Shown: piece after piece, positions 45,691-53,154 of the stretch
Layout of the letters: every line of letters begins with the position of its first letter
How positions within the stretch are numbered: the first letter of the stretch is position 1
Assembly (NCBI RefSeq): GCF_003287405.1
Contig: NZ_PRLD01000005.1
Span: 124,001 to 188,000 of the forward strand
DNA length: 64,000 nt
Reading direction: 5' to 3'
Origin: Faecalibacterium prausnitzii
GTDB lineage: Bacteria > Bacillota > Clostridia > Oscillospirales > Ruminococcaceae
The notes under the pieces: model-generated
Database searches by the model: none
Told to the model about the DNA's origin: nothing
What the model saw: the letters and a program-made list of their open reading frames with translations, nothing else
Translations under genes and position numbers: made by a program

Positions 45691-46568
45691 TTTGCTTCCT
45701 CCATTTCCTCTGGGAAAAGCCACAGATACAAATCTTCCAGCCGGGGCTGTGCCGGGACGCTGTCCGGCAGCTGCGGTGCATCCGCCAGATACCGCAATGT
45801 TACCGTTCCGTCCGGCTCGTTGCGCAGGTTCACCACCCGCAGCCGGTATTCCCACCGGGCAAGCTGTTCCATCGGGATATTTCCCTGCCAGACCTTGGCT
45901 TCGATCTGCTTTACCAGCCCTTCGGTGGTGTCCTGTGCAATGATTTTGCCAGCCTTCATCACGGCATTTTCGGCCGCAATGTATTCCACATCCGAAACGA
46001 TATGCGTTGAAATGAGAACGATCCGCTCCTGCGCAAACTCCGACAGCAGATTACGGAAGCGCACCCGTTCTCCGGGGTCCAGCCCTGCCGTGGGCTCATC
46101 TAGAATTAAAATTTCCGGGTCGTTGAGCAGTGCCTGTGCGATGCCAACCCGGCGCTTCATACCGCCGGAAAGCTTTATGATCTTTTTGCGGCGCACCTCA
46201 GTCAGGCTTACCCGCTCCAGCAGTGCGTCGATCTGCCGGGCAGCCTCTGTGCGCGGCAGACCCTTGAGCGCCGCCATATATTCCAGATAGTCCTGCACCG
46301 TGAATTCCGGGTAAAACCCGAATTCCTGCGGCAGATACCCCAGCTTTTCCCGGTAGGCCGCACCAAGCGTCCCAATCTCCACCCCATCGCACAAAATCCG
46401 GCCACTGCTGGGCCGCAGAATGCCCGCCAGCATCCGCATTAAGGTTGTTTTGCCTGCACCATTCGCCCCCAGCAGCCCCCACACACCCGGCGTGAGCGTG
46501 ATGGACACATCATCCACCGCCGTTTTATCCCGGTATCGCTTTGTAATATTCTGAATTTTCAGTTCCAT
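45687..46568 (-). CDS. ABC transporter ATP-binding protein
   Basis: A 293-residue ATPase. Walker A is GANGAGKTT (34-42), the signature is KLSGGMKRRVGIAQAL, Walker B is EILILDEPTAGLDPGE, and the switch histidine is in STHIVSDVE. The last 70 residues form an extra domain as in exporters of the BcrA/CcmA kind. It couples to the ABC-2 subunit downstream. Confidence 0.93.
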   Translation of the reverse strand: MELKIQNITKRYRDKTAVDDVSITLTPGVWGLLGANGAGKTTLMRMLAGILRPSSGRILCDGVEIGTLGAAYREKLGYLPQEFGFYPEFTVQDYLEYMAALKGLPRTEAARQIDALLERVSLTEVRRKKIIKLSGGMKRRVGIAQALLNDPEILILDEPTAGLDPGERVRFRNLLSEFAQERIVLISTHIVSDVEYIAAENAVMKAGKIIAQDTTEGLVKQIEAKVWQGNIPMEQLARWEYRLRVVNLRNEPDGTVTLRYLADAPQLPDSVPAQPRLEDLYLWLFPEEMEEAK

Positions 46569-46580
46569 GGCTTGCTCCTT

Positions 46581-47312
46581 TCAGCCTTCTGCAATATATT
46601 CTGACCGGGCGGCAAGCCGGATGCACTGCAACACCATGCAGAGTACCAGCACGCCCGCCGCCAGCGGCAGACCTTTCGGCAGTTCCGATAATTGCACGAA
46701 CCGCAGCAAACACATCTGCCCTGCAAACAGTGGTACAGCCCCGGTCATCATCCATTCCGGGCGCACCCAGCGCAGCAGCAGAAGCAGCTCATTGTTTGCG
46801 GCCAGAAATGGCACGGTCAACACCGCCAGCAGTTGCCCGATGCTCCATGGCACGGCTGCCCGCACATTGAGTACCAGCACTCCCAGCAGGATTGTTTCCC
46901 CCGCCAGCAGCAGCAAAAACCGCATCACCAGTGGACGACCGATTCCTGCATATGTGGCTTGTTCCAGTTCAAGCATCTTATATTGACTTGCCCGGTATAA
47001 AAACGGCAGACCGAGCAGGGCTGTCAGCATGGCAAGTGTGCTCAGACCAAACAGTGCATTGCGTAATGTCCATGCCTTCTCCCACAGGGCAAGTTCCCGA
47101 CCCACACTGTACAACGCCAGTGCCGCCATTGCTTCCAGCGCCCAGACCTTCCAGCCCAGCAATTTGAACTGGCAGTGCAGCAAATCACGCCAATCACTCC
47201 GTTGTTTTACGACATGTTCCGCCCGGCAGCGGCGCAGCAGCGTTTTCGGTGCGGCTGTGTCAAGCTCTGTCGCCAGTGCTCTGGACAGTTCTTTTTCAAA
47301 GGCTCGATTCAT
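46581..47312 (-). CDS. Polytopic membrane protein, possible anti-sigma factor
   Basis: A 243-residue protein with a cytoplasmic N-terminal part of about 50 residues (ELDTAAPKTLLRRCRAEHVVKQ) and six hydrophobic segments. It overlaps the sigma factor stop by four bases (ATGA). Genes in this place next to an ECF sigma factor often encode the membrane anti-sigma factor, and the short cytoplasmic head would fit. No zinc anti-sigma motif (HxxxCxxC) is visible. Confidence 0.65.
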   Translation of the reverse strand: MNRAFEKELSRALATELDTAAPKTLLRRCRAEHVVKQRSDWRDLLHCQFKLLGWKVWALEAMAALALYSVGRELALWEKAWTLRNALFGLSTLAMLTALLGLPFLYRASQYKMLELEQATYAGIGRPLVMRFLLLLAGETILLGVLVLNVRAAVPWSIGQLLAVLTVPFLAANNELLLLLRWVRPEWMMTGAVPLFAGQMCLLRFVQLSELPKGLPLAAGVLVLCMVLQCIRLAARSEYIAEG

Positions 47313-47887
47313 CTCCAGTCCTCCTTTTCCAATTGCATTTTCAAGGTTTTCAATGCGGCACGCAGGCGGGACTGCACTGTGCGCAGGGGCAGACCTGTGA
47401 TCTGCGCGATCTCCCGCAATTTAAGCTGTTGTGCGAACCGCAGCAATACCAGTTCCCGCTGTTCCGGCTCCAGCTGGGCCGTCAGCGCTCGCAGGTTTGC
47501 TTTCTCCTCTGCCGCAGCAAAGCCGCTTTCCTGATAGGCGGGTTCGCCCGGCAAGCTTTCCAGCGATATCTCCGACCGCTCCATCGTACGGTTCAGATCG
47601 ATGCAAATGTTTTTTGCGATTTTGTACAGAAAGGGACGGAATGCCCCCTGAAATCCACCACAGGAATCCAGCCAGCGCACCGCTTTCAAAAAGGTTTCCT
47701 GTGCTGCATCCTGCGCCTGCTGCTCGTCCGCTGTATGCCAACGGCAATAGTTCAGAATTTGTGGATAGTACGCTGTAATCAGAGTGTCCAGCGCACCCGT
47801 ATCTCCGCTCTGCACTTTCCGCAGCAATAATTCTGTCTGGATACGGTTCACCCCCTTCCTGTCTATTAAAACGTCCCATATCATCAA
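47309..47887 (-). CDS. ECF-type RNA polymerase sigma factor
   Basis: A 192-residue sigma-70 family protein with region 2 (ALDTLITAYYPQILNYCRWH, DAAQETFLKAVRWL) and region 4 (PEQRELVLLRFAQQLKLREI then AQITGLPLRTVQSRLRAALK). First gene of a four-gene unit: sigma, membrane protein, ABC ATPase and ABC-2 permease, joined by overlaps. The start is uncertain; GTG 47851 is preceded directly by GGAAGGGG, while ATG 47887 lacks a clear site. It probably controls its own unit in response to envelope stress. Confidence 0.87.
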   Translation of the reverse strand: MMIWDVLIDRKGVNRIQTELLLRKVQSGDTGALDTLITAYYPQILNYCRWHTADEQQAQDAAQETFLKAVRWLDSCGGFQGAFRPFLYKIAKNICIDLNRTMERSEISLESLPGEPAYQESGFAAAEEKANLRALTAQLEPEQRELVLLRFAQQLKLREIAQITGLPLRTVQSRLRAALKTLKMQLEKEDWR

Positions 47888-47981
47888 AATGATTTCTGTT
47901 TTTTCAAAAATTTCAAATAATTGCCTTTATTATGTTCTTATAGCTTTATTATAATAAAGAGCCTTGTGTTTTTCCTTGTCA

Positions 47982-48016
47982 AGAGGGCTGGCACCGTCCA
48001 GCCCTCTCTCTTTTTG
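47982..48016 (+). terminator. Intrinsic terminator
   Basis: AGAGGGCTGGC-acc-GTCCAGCCCTCT stem followed by CTCTTTTTG. No obvious gene precedes it on the plus strand, so it may mark a lost gene or a small RNA. Confidence 0.75.
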
Positions 48017-48054
48017 CCAAAGTTTTCATTGCTTTTTCTTGCACACTGCCGAAA

Positions 48055-48240
48055 GTGGCGTGTTCTCAAAAGTTCGCGTGCATTGCCATTAAGGACGAGT
48101 ACGGCAACACCCCGGCACAGCGGGCAGAACTGGACTGGCTGCTATACAACAAGCCCTTGGAGTATGCACAGATGGTACTGAGAGGGGAGACGGAGCATTA
48201 TCTTTCCCTCGGCTGTGACCATGGCTGGCTGGAAGATTGA
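48055..48240 (+). CDS. Short hypothetical protein or gene remnant
   Basis: A possible 61-residue product starting at GTG, with AELDWLLYNKPLEYAQMVLR in its middle. No good ribosome site is seen, and the frame stands alone between two terminators. It may be the C-terminal remnant of a larger gene. Family not recognised. Confidence 0.3.
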   Translation: MACSQKFACIAIKDEYGNTPAQRAELDWLLYNKPLEYAQMVLRGETEHYLSLGCDHGWLED

Positions 48241-48258
48241 GCTATCTGATGATTTGAC

Positions 48259-48322
48259 GCAAACAGTGCCTGCCTACCGATGGAGCCAAATCTCCACGGT
48301 GAGCGGGCACTGTTTGCATTTT
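48259..48322 (+). terminator. Long-stem terminator
   Basis: GCAAACAGTGCC and GGGCACTGTTTGC pair around a 34-base loop; ATTTTCG follows. It lies just after the short open frame at 48055-48240. Confidence 0.65.
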
Positions 48323-48429
48323 CGTTCGATCTGTTCCAGTAAAAACTGCTTTGCGTATCAATCAAGTCTTGTCAAGAGTGGTAAGCCCCCCTTTAACAGC
48401 TGTCTATGCCCAAAACAAGGCAAAAATAT

Positions 48430-48516
48430 GGTGCATTCTGGAAGAATGCACCAAAGAAAGCAACAAATAAAGCCACGACAAAACCGCATTTATAAACGGT
48501 TCATCGTGGCTTTTCT
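48430..48516 (-). terminator. Terminator hairpins behind tRNA-Pro
   Basis: Two stems on the minus strand: AGCCACGA/TCGTGGCT (48471-48511, with TTTATT after it) and GGTGCATTC/GAATGCACC (48430-48452, followed by ATATTTTTG). Confidence 0.75.
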
Positions 48517-48518
48517 TG

Positions 48519-48594
48519 TGGTCGGAGTGGCGAGACTCGAACTCGCGGCCTCCTGCTCCCAAAGCAGGCGCGCTACCAACTGCGCAACACCCCG
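48519..48594 (-). tRNA. tRNA-Pro (anticodon TGG)
   Basis: A 76-nt cloverleaf on the minus strand. CGGGGTG pairs with CACTCCG (one G-U), the anticodon stem CCTGC/GCAGG holds loop TTTGGGA with TGG at 34-36, and the T arm has GAGTTCGAGTCTC. The 3' CCA is encoded. Confidence 0.95.
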
Positions 48595-48666
48595 GCATCC
48601 GGCGGCACAACTGCACCGCCAAAGTATAGTATATCGTTTTTTGTGCAGTTCGTCAATACAAAATCC

Positions 48667-49551
48667 TCAGTTGAAGGAGCGGAAGCCCTTACCGATGATC
48701 TCGCTGGAGTTGACGATGGTGATAAAGCTGTGGGGGTCGTTCTCCCGCAGGAAGTTGCGCAGCTGCAAAGCCTGACGGCGGGTGAGTACGGTCACCAGCA
48801 CGCTGAGCTCGTGGTGGGTGTAGGCGCCGTAGGCCTTTTCCACCGTGGCAGAGCGGTTCATGTCGTGGATGATGAAGTCCAGAATGGGCTGCGGGTTCGC
48901 GGTCATGATGGTGCACACCTTGCGCAGACGGATGTTTTCAATGGCACCGTCCACCACGAAGGATTTGCCGATCAGGCCAAGGATACAGTATAGACCCGTG
49001 CCCATGCCGAACCGCACGGCGGCAGCCAGTACGATGAGGATATCGCTGACCATCAGCGCCTTGCCGATCTCCATGGAGGTGTACTTGGCAAGGATCAGTG
49101 CTACGATGTCGGTGCCGCCGGTAGAAGCGCCAATATCAAACACGATGGCCGCGCCCAATGCGGGCAGGAACACCGCAAACACCAGATCCAGCATGGCATC
49201 GCCGCTCAGGGACACGCCGGAAGGGTACAGCCACTCGCAGCAGGACACGAAAAAGGAGAGCGCAAAGGAGGAGTAGATCGTCCAGCCCATGCACTTGATG
49301 CCCAGAAACACAAAGCCCAGCACCACCAGCACCACGTTGATGATCCACATAAAGCCGCCCACATTGATCCGGGGGAACAGGTCTGCCAGCAGGATGGACA
49401 GACCAGAGGTGCCGCCGAAGGCGAAATGGTTGGGATTTTTAAAATATACGATGCCTACTGCCGTAAGCACAAGGCCGAGGTTCAGCAGGGCAAAGAAATT
49501 TAGATTCTTCAGCAGATTTTCGCGGCTGAAGGCTTCTTTTAAACCGTTCAT
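48667..49551 (-). CDS. YitT family membrane protein
   Basis: A 294-residue protein with an N-terminal YitT (DUF161) domain of five to six helices (NPNHFAFGGTSGLSILLADL, IGASTGGTDIVALIL) and a C-terminal DUF2179 domain (about 215-290; MNRSATVEKAYGAYTHHELS, HSFITIVNSSEIIGKGF). Function is not well known; relatives are proposed transporters. Its promoter contains a perfect palindrome, so it appears regulated. Confidence 0.9.
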   Translation of the reverse strand: MNGLKEAFSRENLLKNLNFFALLNLGLVLTAVGIVYFKNPNHFAFGGTSGLSILLADLFPRINVGGFMWIINVVLVVLGFVFLGIKCMGWTIYSSFALSFFVSCCEWLYPSGVSLSGDAMLDLVFAVFLPALGAAIVFDIGASTGGTDIVALILAKYTSMEIGKALMVSDILIVLAAAVRFGMGTGLYCILGLIGKSFVVDGAIENIRLRKVCTIMTANPQPILDFIIHDMNRSATVEKAYGAYTHHELSVLVTVLTRRQALQLRNFLRENDPHSFITIVNSSEIIGKGFRSFN

Positions 49552-49601
49552 GGGGTTCCTCCATCAAAAAATACAGCGATTTGGCCTGAATGCCATGCAA
49601 A

Positions 49602-49630
49602 AATATACTCTCCTTGTACAAGGAAGTCAA
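49602..49630 (-). promoter_or_regulatory. Promoter of yitT-family gene with palindromic spacer
   Basis: Minus strand TTGACT (49630-49625), 17-bp spacer, TATATT (49607-49602). The spacer contains TCCTTGTACAAGGA, a perfect 14-bp palindrome (49611-49624) and probable operator. Confidence 0.75.
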
Positions 49631-49730
49631 GGGATAAAGGAGAAGTTGTAGAAAAAGACGGAAAATAGCCGCTGAAAGGTCAAAAAACCGACACATCCGG
49701 TGCACTTTGGGCGCAAAAGGGCAAAATAAA

Positions 49731-49766
49731 GCGCCGCCCGCAGACAGTTTTGTCTGCGGGCGGCGC
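49731..49766 (-). terminator. Terminator of uxaC
   Basis: GCGCCGCCCGCAGACA and TGTCTGCGGGCGGCGC form a 16-bp perfect stem; on the minus strand TTTATTTTG follows. Confidence 0.9.
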
Positions 49767-49799
49767 GGAAGGATCTAATTCAGGAAAAGGGGAAAGCGC

Positions 49800-51233
49800 T
49801 TACAGATTGAAGTAACGCTTTGCGTTGTCGAAGCAGATGCCCTTGACGATCTTCTCCAGAGCCTTCTCGTCGTTGGGATACTCGCCGTCCTCGACCCACT
49901 GGCCGATGATGTTGCACAGGATGCGGCGGAAGTAATCGTGACGGGTGTAGCTCAGGAAGCTGCGGCTGTCGGTCAGCATACCCACAAAGTTGCCCAGCAG
50001 GCCAAGGCTTGCCAGACGGGTCATCTGCTCTTCCATGCCGATCTTGTGGTCGTTGAACCACCATGCGGAGCCGTGCTGGATCTTGCCCGGCACCTCGCTG
50101 TTCTGGAAGCAGCCCAGAATGGTGCCGATCTGTGCGTCGTCGGCGGGGTTCAGGCTGTAGATGATGGTCTTGGGGCACTCGTCGGTGTCGTTCAGGGCGC
50201 TGAGCAGCTGTGCGATCTCGCCGCCGCAGGTGGCGGTGTTGATCATGTCAAAGCCGGTGTCGGGACCCAGCAGGCTGTTCATCTTGCGGTTCACGCCGCG
50301 CAGGCAGTTGTAATGGATCTGCATGGCAATGCCCAGACGGTGGTACTGCTTGCCCAGATGGATCAGGATGTAGGTCTGGTACTTTTCAGCCTCTTCCACG
50401 GTGCAGCTCTCGCCCTTCATCACCTTCTGGTAGATGGCGTTCACTTCGTCCTTGTCGGCAGCACGGAAGGGGATGTAGTCCAGACCGTGGTCAGAAGCGC
50501 GGCAGCCCATCTCGGCAAAGAACTCGATGCGCTTGGTCAGGGCATCGGTCACGCAGTCGATGCAGGCCAGCTTTTCCTTGCCCACAACGGCAGCCAGCTT
50601 GCCCATGTACTCAGCAAAGCCGGGCTTATTGATGTTGATGGCCTTATCAGGACGGAAGGAAGGAGCCACGGTGAACTTGATGGTGGAATCCTCCTTGATC
50701 TTCTGGTGCCAGTACAGATCATCGATGGGGTCATCGGTGGTGCCGATGAAGGCCACGTTGCTCTGCTCGATCAGGCCGCGGACGGTCAGCTTGGGATCGT
50801 GCTGCAGCTTGTCGTTGCACAGGTTCCACACTTCCTCAGCGGTGTCGCCGTTCAGCACGCCGTCGTAGCCGAAGAAAACGTGCAGCTCCAGATTGGTCCA
50901 GTGGTACATCGGGTTGCCAATGGCCATGGGCAGAGCCTCGGCAAACTTCTGGAAGCGCTCGCGGTCGGGCTTATCGCCGGTGATGTACTCCTCGGGCACG
51001 CCGTTGGAGCGCATCACACGCCACTTATAATGGTCGCCGAAGTAGCTGCCGTCCGGGTTGCGGCCGCCCAGCCACACCTGAGCGATGTTCTCGAAGCGGC
51101 GGTTCTCGTAGATCTCGCGGGGAGGAATGTGGCAGTGATAGTCGCAGATGGGCATAGCAGCTGCATAGTCGTGATACAGATGCTGTGCGGTAGCAGACTG
51201 GAGCATGAAGTCCTTATCCATAAATGCTTTCAT
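49800..51233 (-). CDS. uxaC: Glucuronate isomerase
   Basis: Isomerises glucuronate to fructuronate and galacturonate to tagaturonate. The amidohydrolase-like opening has H33-x-H35 in DYHCHIPPREI; also FFGYDGVLNGDTAEEVW, GCRASDHGLDYIPF and LTDSRSFLSYTRHDYFRRIL, typical of UxaC. The length of 477 residues is normal. It is divergent from uxaB, and both promoters carry the same operator-like palindrome. Confidence 0.96.
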   Translation of the reverse strand: MKAFMDKDFMLQSATAQHLYHDYAAAMPICDYHCHIPPREIYENRRFENIAQVWLGGRNPDGSYFGDHYKWRVMRSNGVPEEYITGDKPDRERFQKFAEALPMAIGNPMYHWTNLELHVFFGYDGVLNGDTAEEVWNLCNDKLQHDPKLTVRGLIEQSNVAFIGTTDDPIDDLYWHQKIKEDSTIKFTVAPSFRPDKAININKPGFAEYMGKLAAVVGKEKLACIDCVTDALTKRIEFFAEMGCRASDHGLDYIPFRAADKDEVNAIYQKVMKGESCTVEEAEKYQTYILIHLGKQYHRLGIAMQIHYNCLRGVNRKMNSLLGPDTGFDMINTATCGGEIAQLLSALNDTDECPKTIIYSLNPADDAQIGTILGCFQNSEVPGKIQHGSAWWFNDHKIGMEEQMTRLASLGLLGNFVGMLTDSRSFLSYTRHDYFRRILCNIIGQWVEDGEYPNDEKALEKIVKGICFDNAKRYFNL

Positions 51234-51332
51234 GGGATTTTAACTCCTTTTCTCTGATAAATTTTGTTAAAATTTAGACAAAAACGGGCATGGAATTGCA
51301 CCTGCTTTAAACAGGCAGGCTGCCTTATCCTT

Positions 51333-51361
51333 AGTATACCGGAAAATGCCGATGTATACAA
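51333..51361 (-). promoter_or_regulatory. uxaC promoter with operator
   Basis: Minus strand TTGTAT (51361-51356), 17-bp spacer, TATACT (51338-51333). The palindrome-like ATGTATACAA (51352-51361) covers the -35 box. Confidence 0.7.
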
Positions 51362-51456
51362 CTGAAAAACTGCCAAAATTTCACCCTTGGAATTGTATAA
51401 ACCGCTGGAAATGCGCTAAATAGCCATTTTTGGACTAAAAACATTGCACAAAACAC

Positions 51457-51486
51457 TTGACTTCTTTGTATACAACAGCATAAAAT
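51457..51486 (+). promoter_or_regulatory. uxaB promoter with operator
   Basis: TTGACT (51457-51462), 18-bp spacer, TAAAAT (51481-51486). The perfect palindrome TTGTATACAA (51466-51475) fills the spacer. It resembles GntR-family uronate operators (UxuR core TTGGTATACCAA). Confidence 0.75.
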
Positions 51487-51555
51487 AGGAGCAGAAGATG
51501 GCAGGGGAAACGAGAGCCTGCCATGCAAAGCAAGTTTATAAAGGAGATCAATAAG

Positions 51556-53070
51556 ATGGAAACTTTGAACTACAAGGTTCTGGAAGGCACTGGCTACAAC
51601 GGCTACATCCTGAAGGATGCTCCCGTTAAGGTGATGCAGTTCGGCGAGGGCAACTTCCTGCGCGCTTTCGTGGACTACTTCTACGATGTTGCAAACGAGA
51701 AGGCCGGCTACAACGGCAAGGTCAAGCTGGTGCAGCCCATCGGCAACTTCCCCCAGATGGCAGACTGGATCAACGAGCAGGAGGGTCTGTACACCCTGTA
51801 CCTGCGCGGCAGTGAAAAGGGCCAGAAGGTGGACGCAAAGCGGGTGATCTCCTGCGTGTCCGACTGCGTGTGCCCCTACATCGATAACAAGTGGGACGAG
51901 GTTCTGGCACTGGCTCGCTCTGAGGATCTGGAGACTGTTGTATCCAACACCACCGAGGCCGGCATTGCCTACACCAAGGGCGACAGCCAGTTCGATCAGG
52001 TTCCCCCCAACAGCTTCCCTGCAAAGCTGACCCGCGTGCTGTTCGAGCGCTACAAGGCCTTCAACGGCGCTGCCGATAAGGGTCTGGTCATCCTGAGCTG
52101 CGAGCTGATCGACAACAACGGCAAGGAGCTGCAGAAGTGCTGCAACAACTACGCTAAGGATTGGGATCTGGAGCCCGCCTTCATCGACTGGATGAACACT
52201 GCCAACACCTTCTGCTCCACGCTGGTGGACCGCATCGTTCCGGGCCGCATCCGTGACCCGCAGGAGCTGGCTGCTCTGGAAGAAGCCAACGGCTACCACG
52301 ATACCGTGCTGGACGTGGGCGAAGTGTTCGGCGTCTGGGTCATCGAGGGCCCCGCAGGTCTGGAGGACAAGCTGCCGTTCAAGAAGGCCGGCGTCAACGT
52401 TATGGTCGTGCCTGACGTTACCCCCTACAAGAAGCGCAAGGTCCGCATCCTGAACGGCGCACACACCGGCTTTGTGCTGGGCGCTTATCTGGCAGGCTTT
52501 GATATCGTCCGCGACTGTATGCACAACGATACCGTGCGCGGCTTTATGAACAAGATGCTGCACGAGGAGATCATCCCCACCCTGCCGCTGGACAAGAAGG
52601 ATCTGGAGGACTTTGCCTCTGCTGTTGAGGACCGCTTCAACAACCCCTTCGTCAACCACGAGCTGATGAGCATCTCCCTGAACTCCACCTCCAAGTGGAA
52701 GGCCCGCAATATGCCCTCCTTCCTGGCTTATATCGAGGAGCAGAAGCAGCTGCCCAAGTGCCTGACCATGTCTCTGGCTGCTTACATCGCCTTCTACTCC
52801 AACGACATTCAGGAGCGCACCGCTGATGGTCTGATCTGCAAGCGCCCCGCAGGCAACACCTACAAGATCCAGGACGATGCATGGGCTCTGGACTTCTACT
52901 ATGCACACAAGGACGACACCGCTGCCCAGCTGGTGCACGCTGTGCTGACCAACACCCAGATGTGGGATCAGGATCTGACCAAGATCGAGGGTCTGGAGGC
53001 CGCTGTGCTGGCAGATCTGGAAATGATCCGCACTCAGGGTGCCGAGGCTGCTTACAAGAGCTGCCTGTAA
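51556..53070 (+). CDS. uxaB: Tagaturonate reductase
   Basis: NAD-dependent reductase of the mannitol dehydrogenase family, tagaturonate to altronate. VMQFGEGNFLRAFVDYF is the nucleotide-binding opening, and LNGAHTGFVLGAYLAGFDIV plus NPFVNHELMSISLNSTSKW give the catalytic region. ATG 51556 follows AAGGAG; ATG 51523 is less likely. It has 504 residues. With uxaC and uxaA it forms the galacturonate route. Confidence 0.93.
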   Translation: METLNYKVLEGTGYNGYILKDAPVKVMQFGEGNFLRAFVDYFYDVANEKAGYNGKVKLVQPIGNFPQMADWINEQEGLYTLYLRGSEKGQKVDAKRVISCVSDCVCPYIDNKWDEVLALARSEDLETVVSNTTEAGIAYTKGDSQFDQVPPNSFPAKLTRVLFERYKAFNGAADKGLVILSCELIDNNGKELQKCCNNYAKDWDLEPAFIDWMNTANTFCSTLVDRIVPGRIRDPQELAALEEANGYHDTVLDVGEVFGVWVIEGPAGLEDKLPFKKAGVNVMVVPDVTPYKKRKVRILNGAHTGFVLGAYLAGFDIVRDCMHNDTVRGFMNKMLHEEIIPTLPLDKKDLEDFASAVEDRFNNPFVNHELMSISLNSTSKWKARNMPSFLAYIEEQKQLPKCLTMSLAAYIAFYSNDIQERTADGLICKRPAGNTYKIQDDAWALDFYYAHKDDTAAQLVHAVLTNTQMWDQDLTKIEGLEAAVLADLEMIRTQGAEAAYKSCL

Positions 53071-53100
53071 GCTGAAAAATCGACCTACCCGCACAACAAA

Positions 53101-53129
53101 GGGCTGCTGCTTTGGGCAGCAGCCCTTTT
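53101..53129 (+). terminator. Hairpin terminator between uxaB and uxaA
   Basis: GGGCTGCTGC-tttg-GGCAGCAGCCC followed by TTTTG. Placed inside a functional unit, it probably lets part of the transcripts through. Confidence 0.8.
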
Positions 53130-53154
53130 GTGCGATACGATAAGGAGAACAACT

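Larger units (their letters stand above)
47888..48518. other. Gene-poor interval between the ECF unit and tRNA-Pro
   Basis: Contains a 16-bp perfect palindrome CTTTATTATAATAAAG (47944-47959) in the AT-rich leader of the sigma gene, several hairpins and one short open frame (48055-48240). No ECF-type promoter could be assigned with confidence. Confidence 0.5.
51234..51555. other. Divergent control region uxaC / uxaB
   Basis: A 322-bp region with one promoter per direction, each overlapped by a TTGTATACAA-like palindrome. No gene is present. Confidence 0.75.

Noticed and set aside
48055-48240. TnpV-like transposon protein
   Set aside because: Only a loose resemblance in a short stretch; no transposase or element ends nearby.
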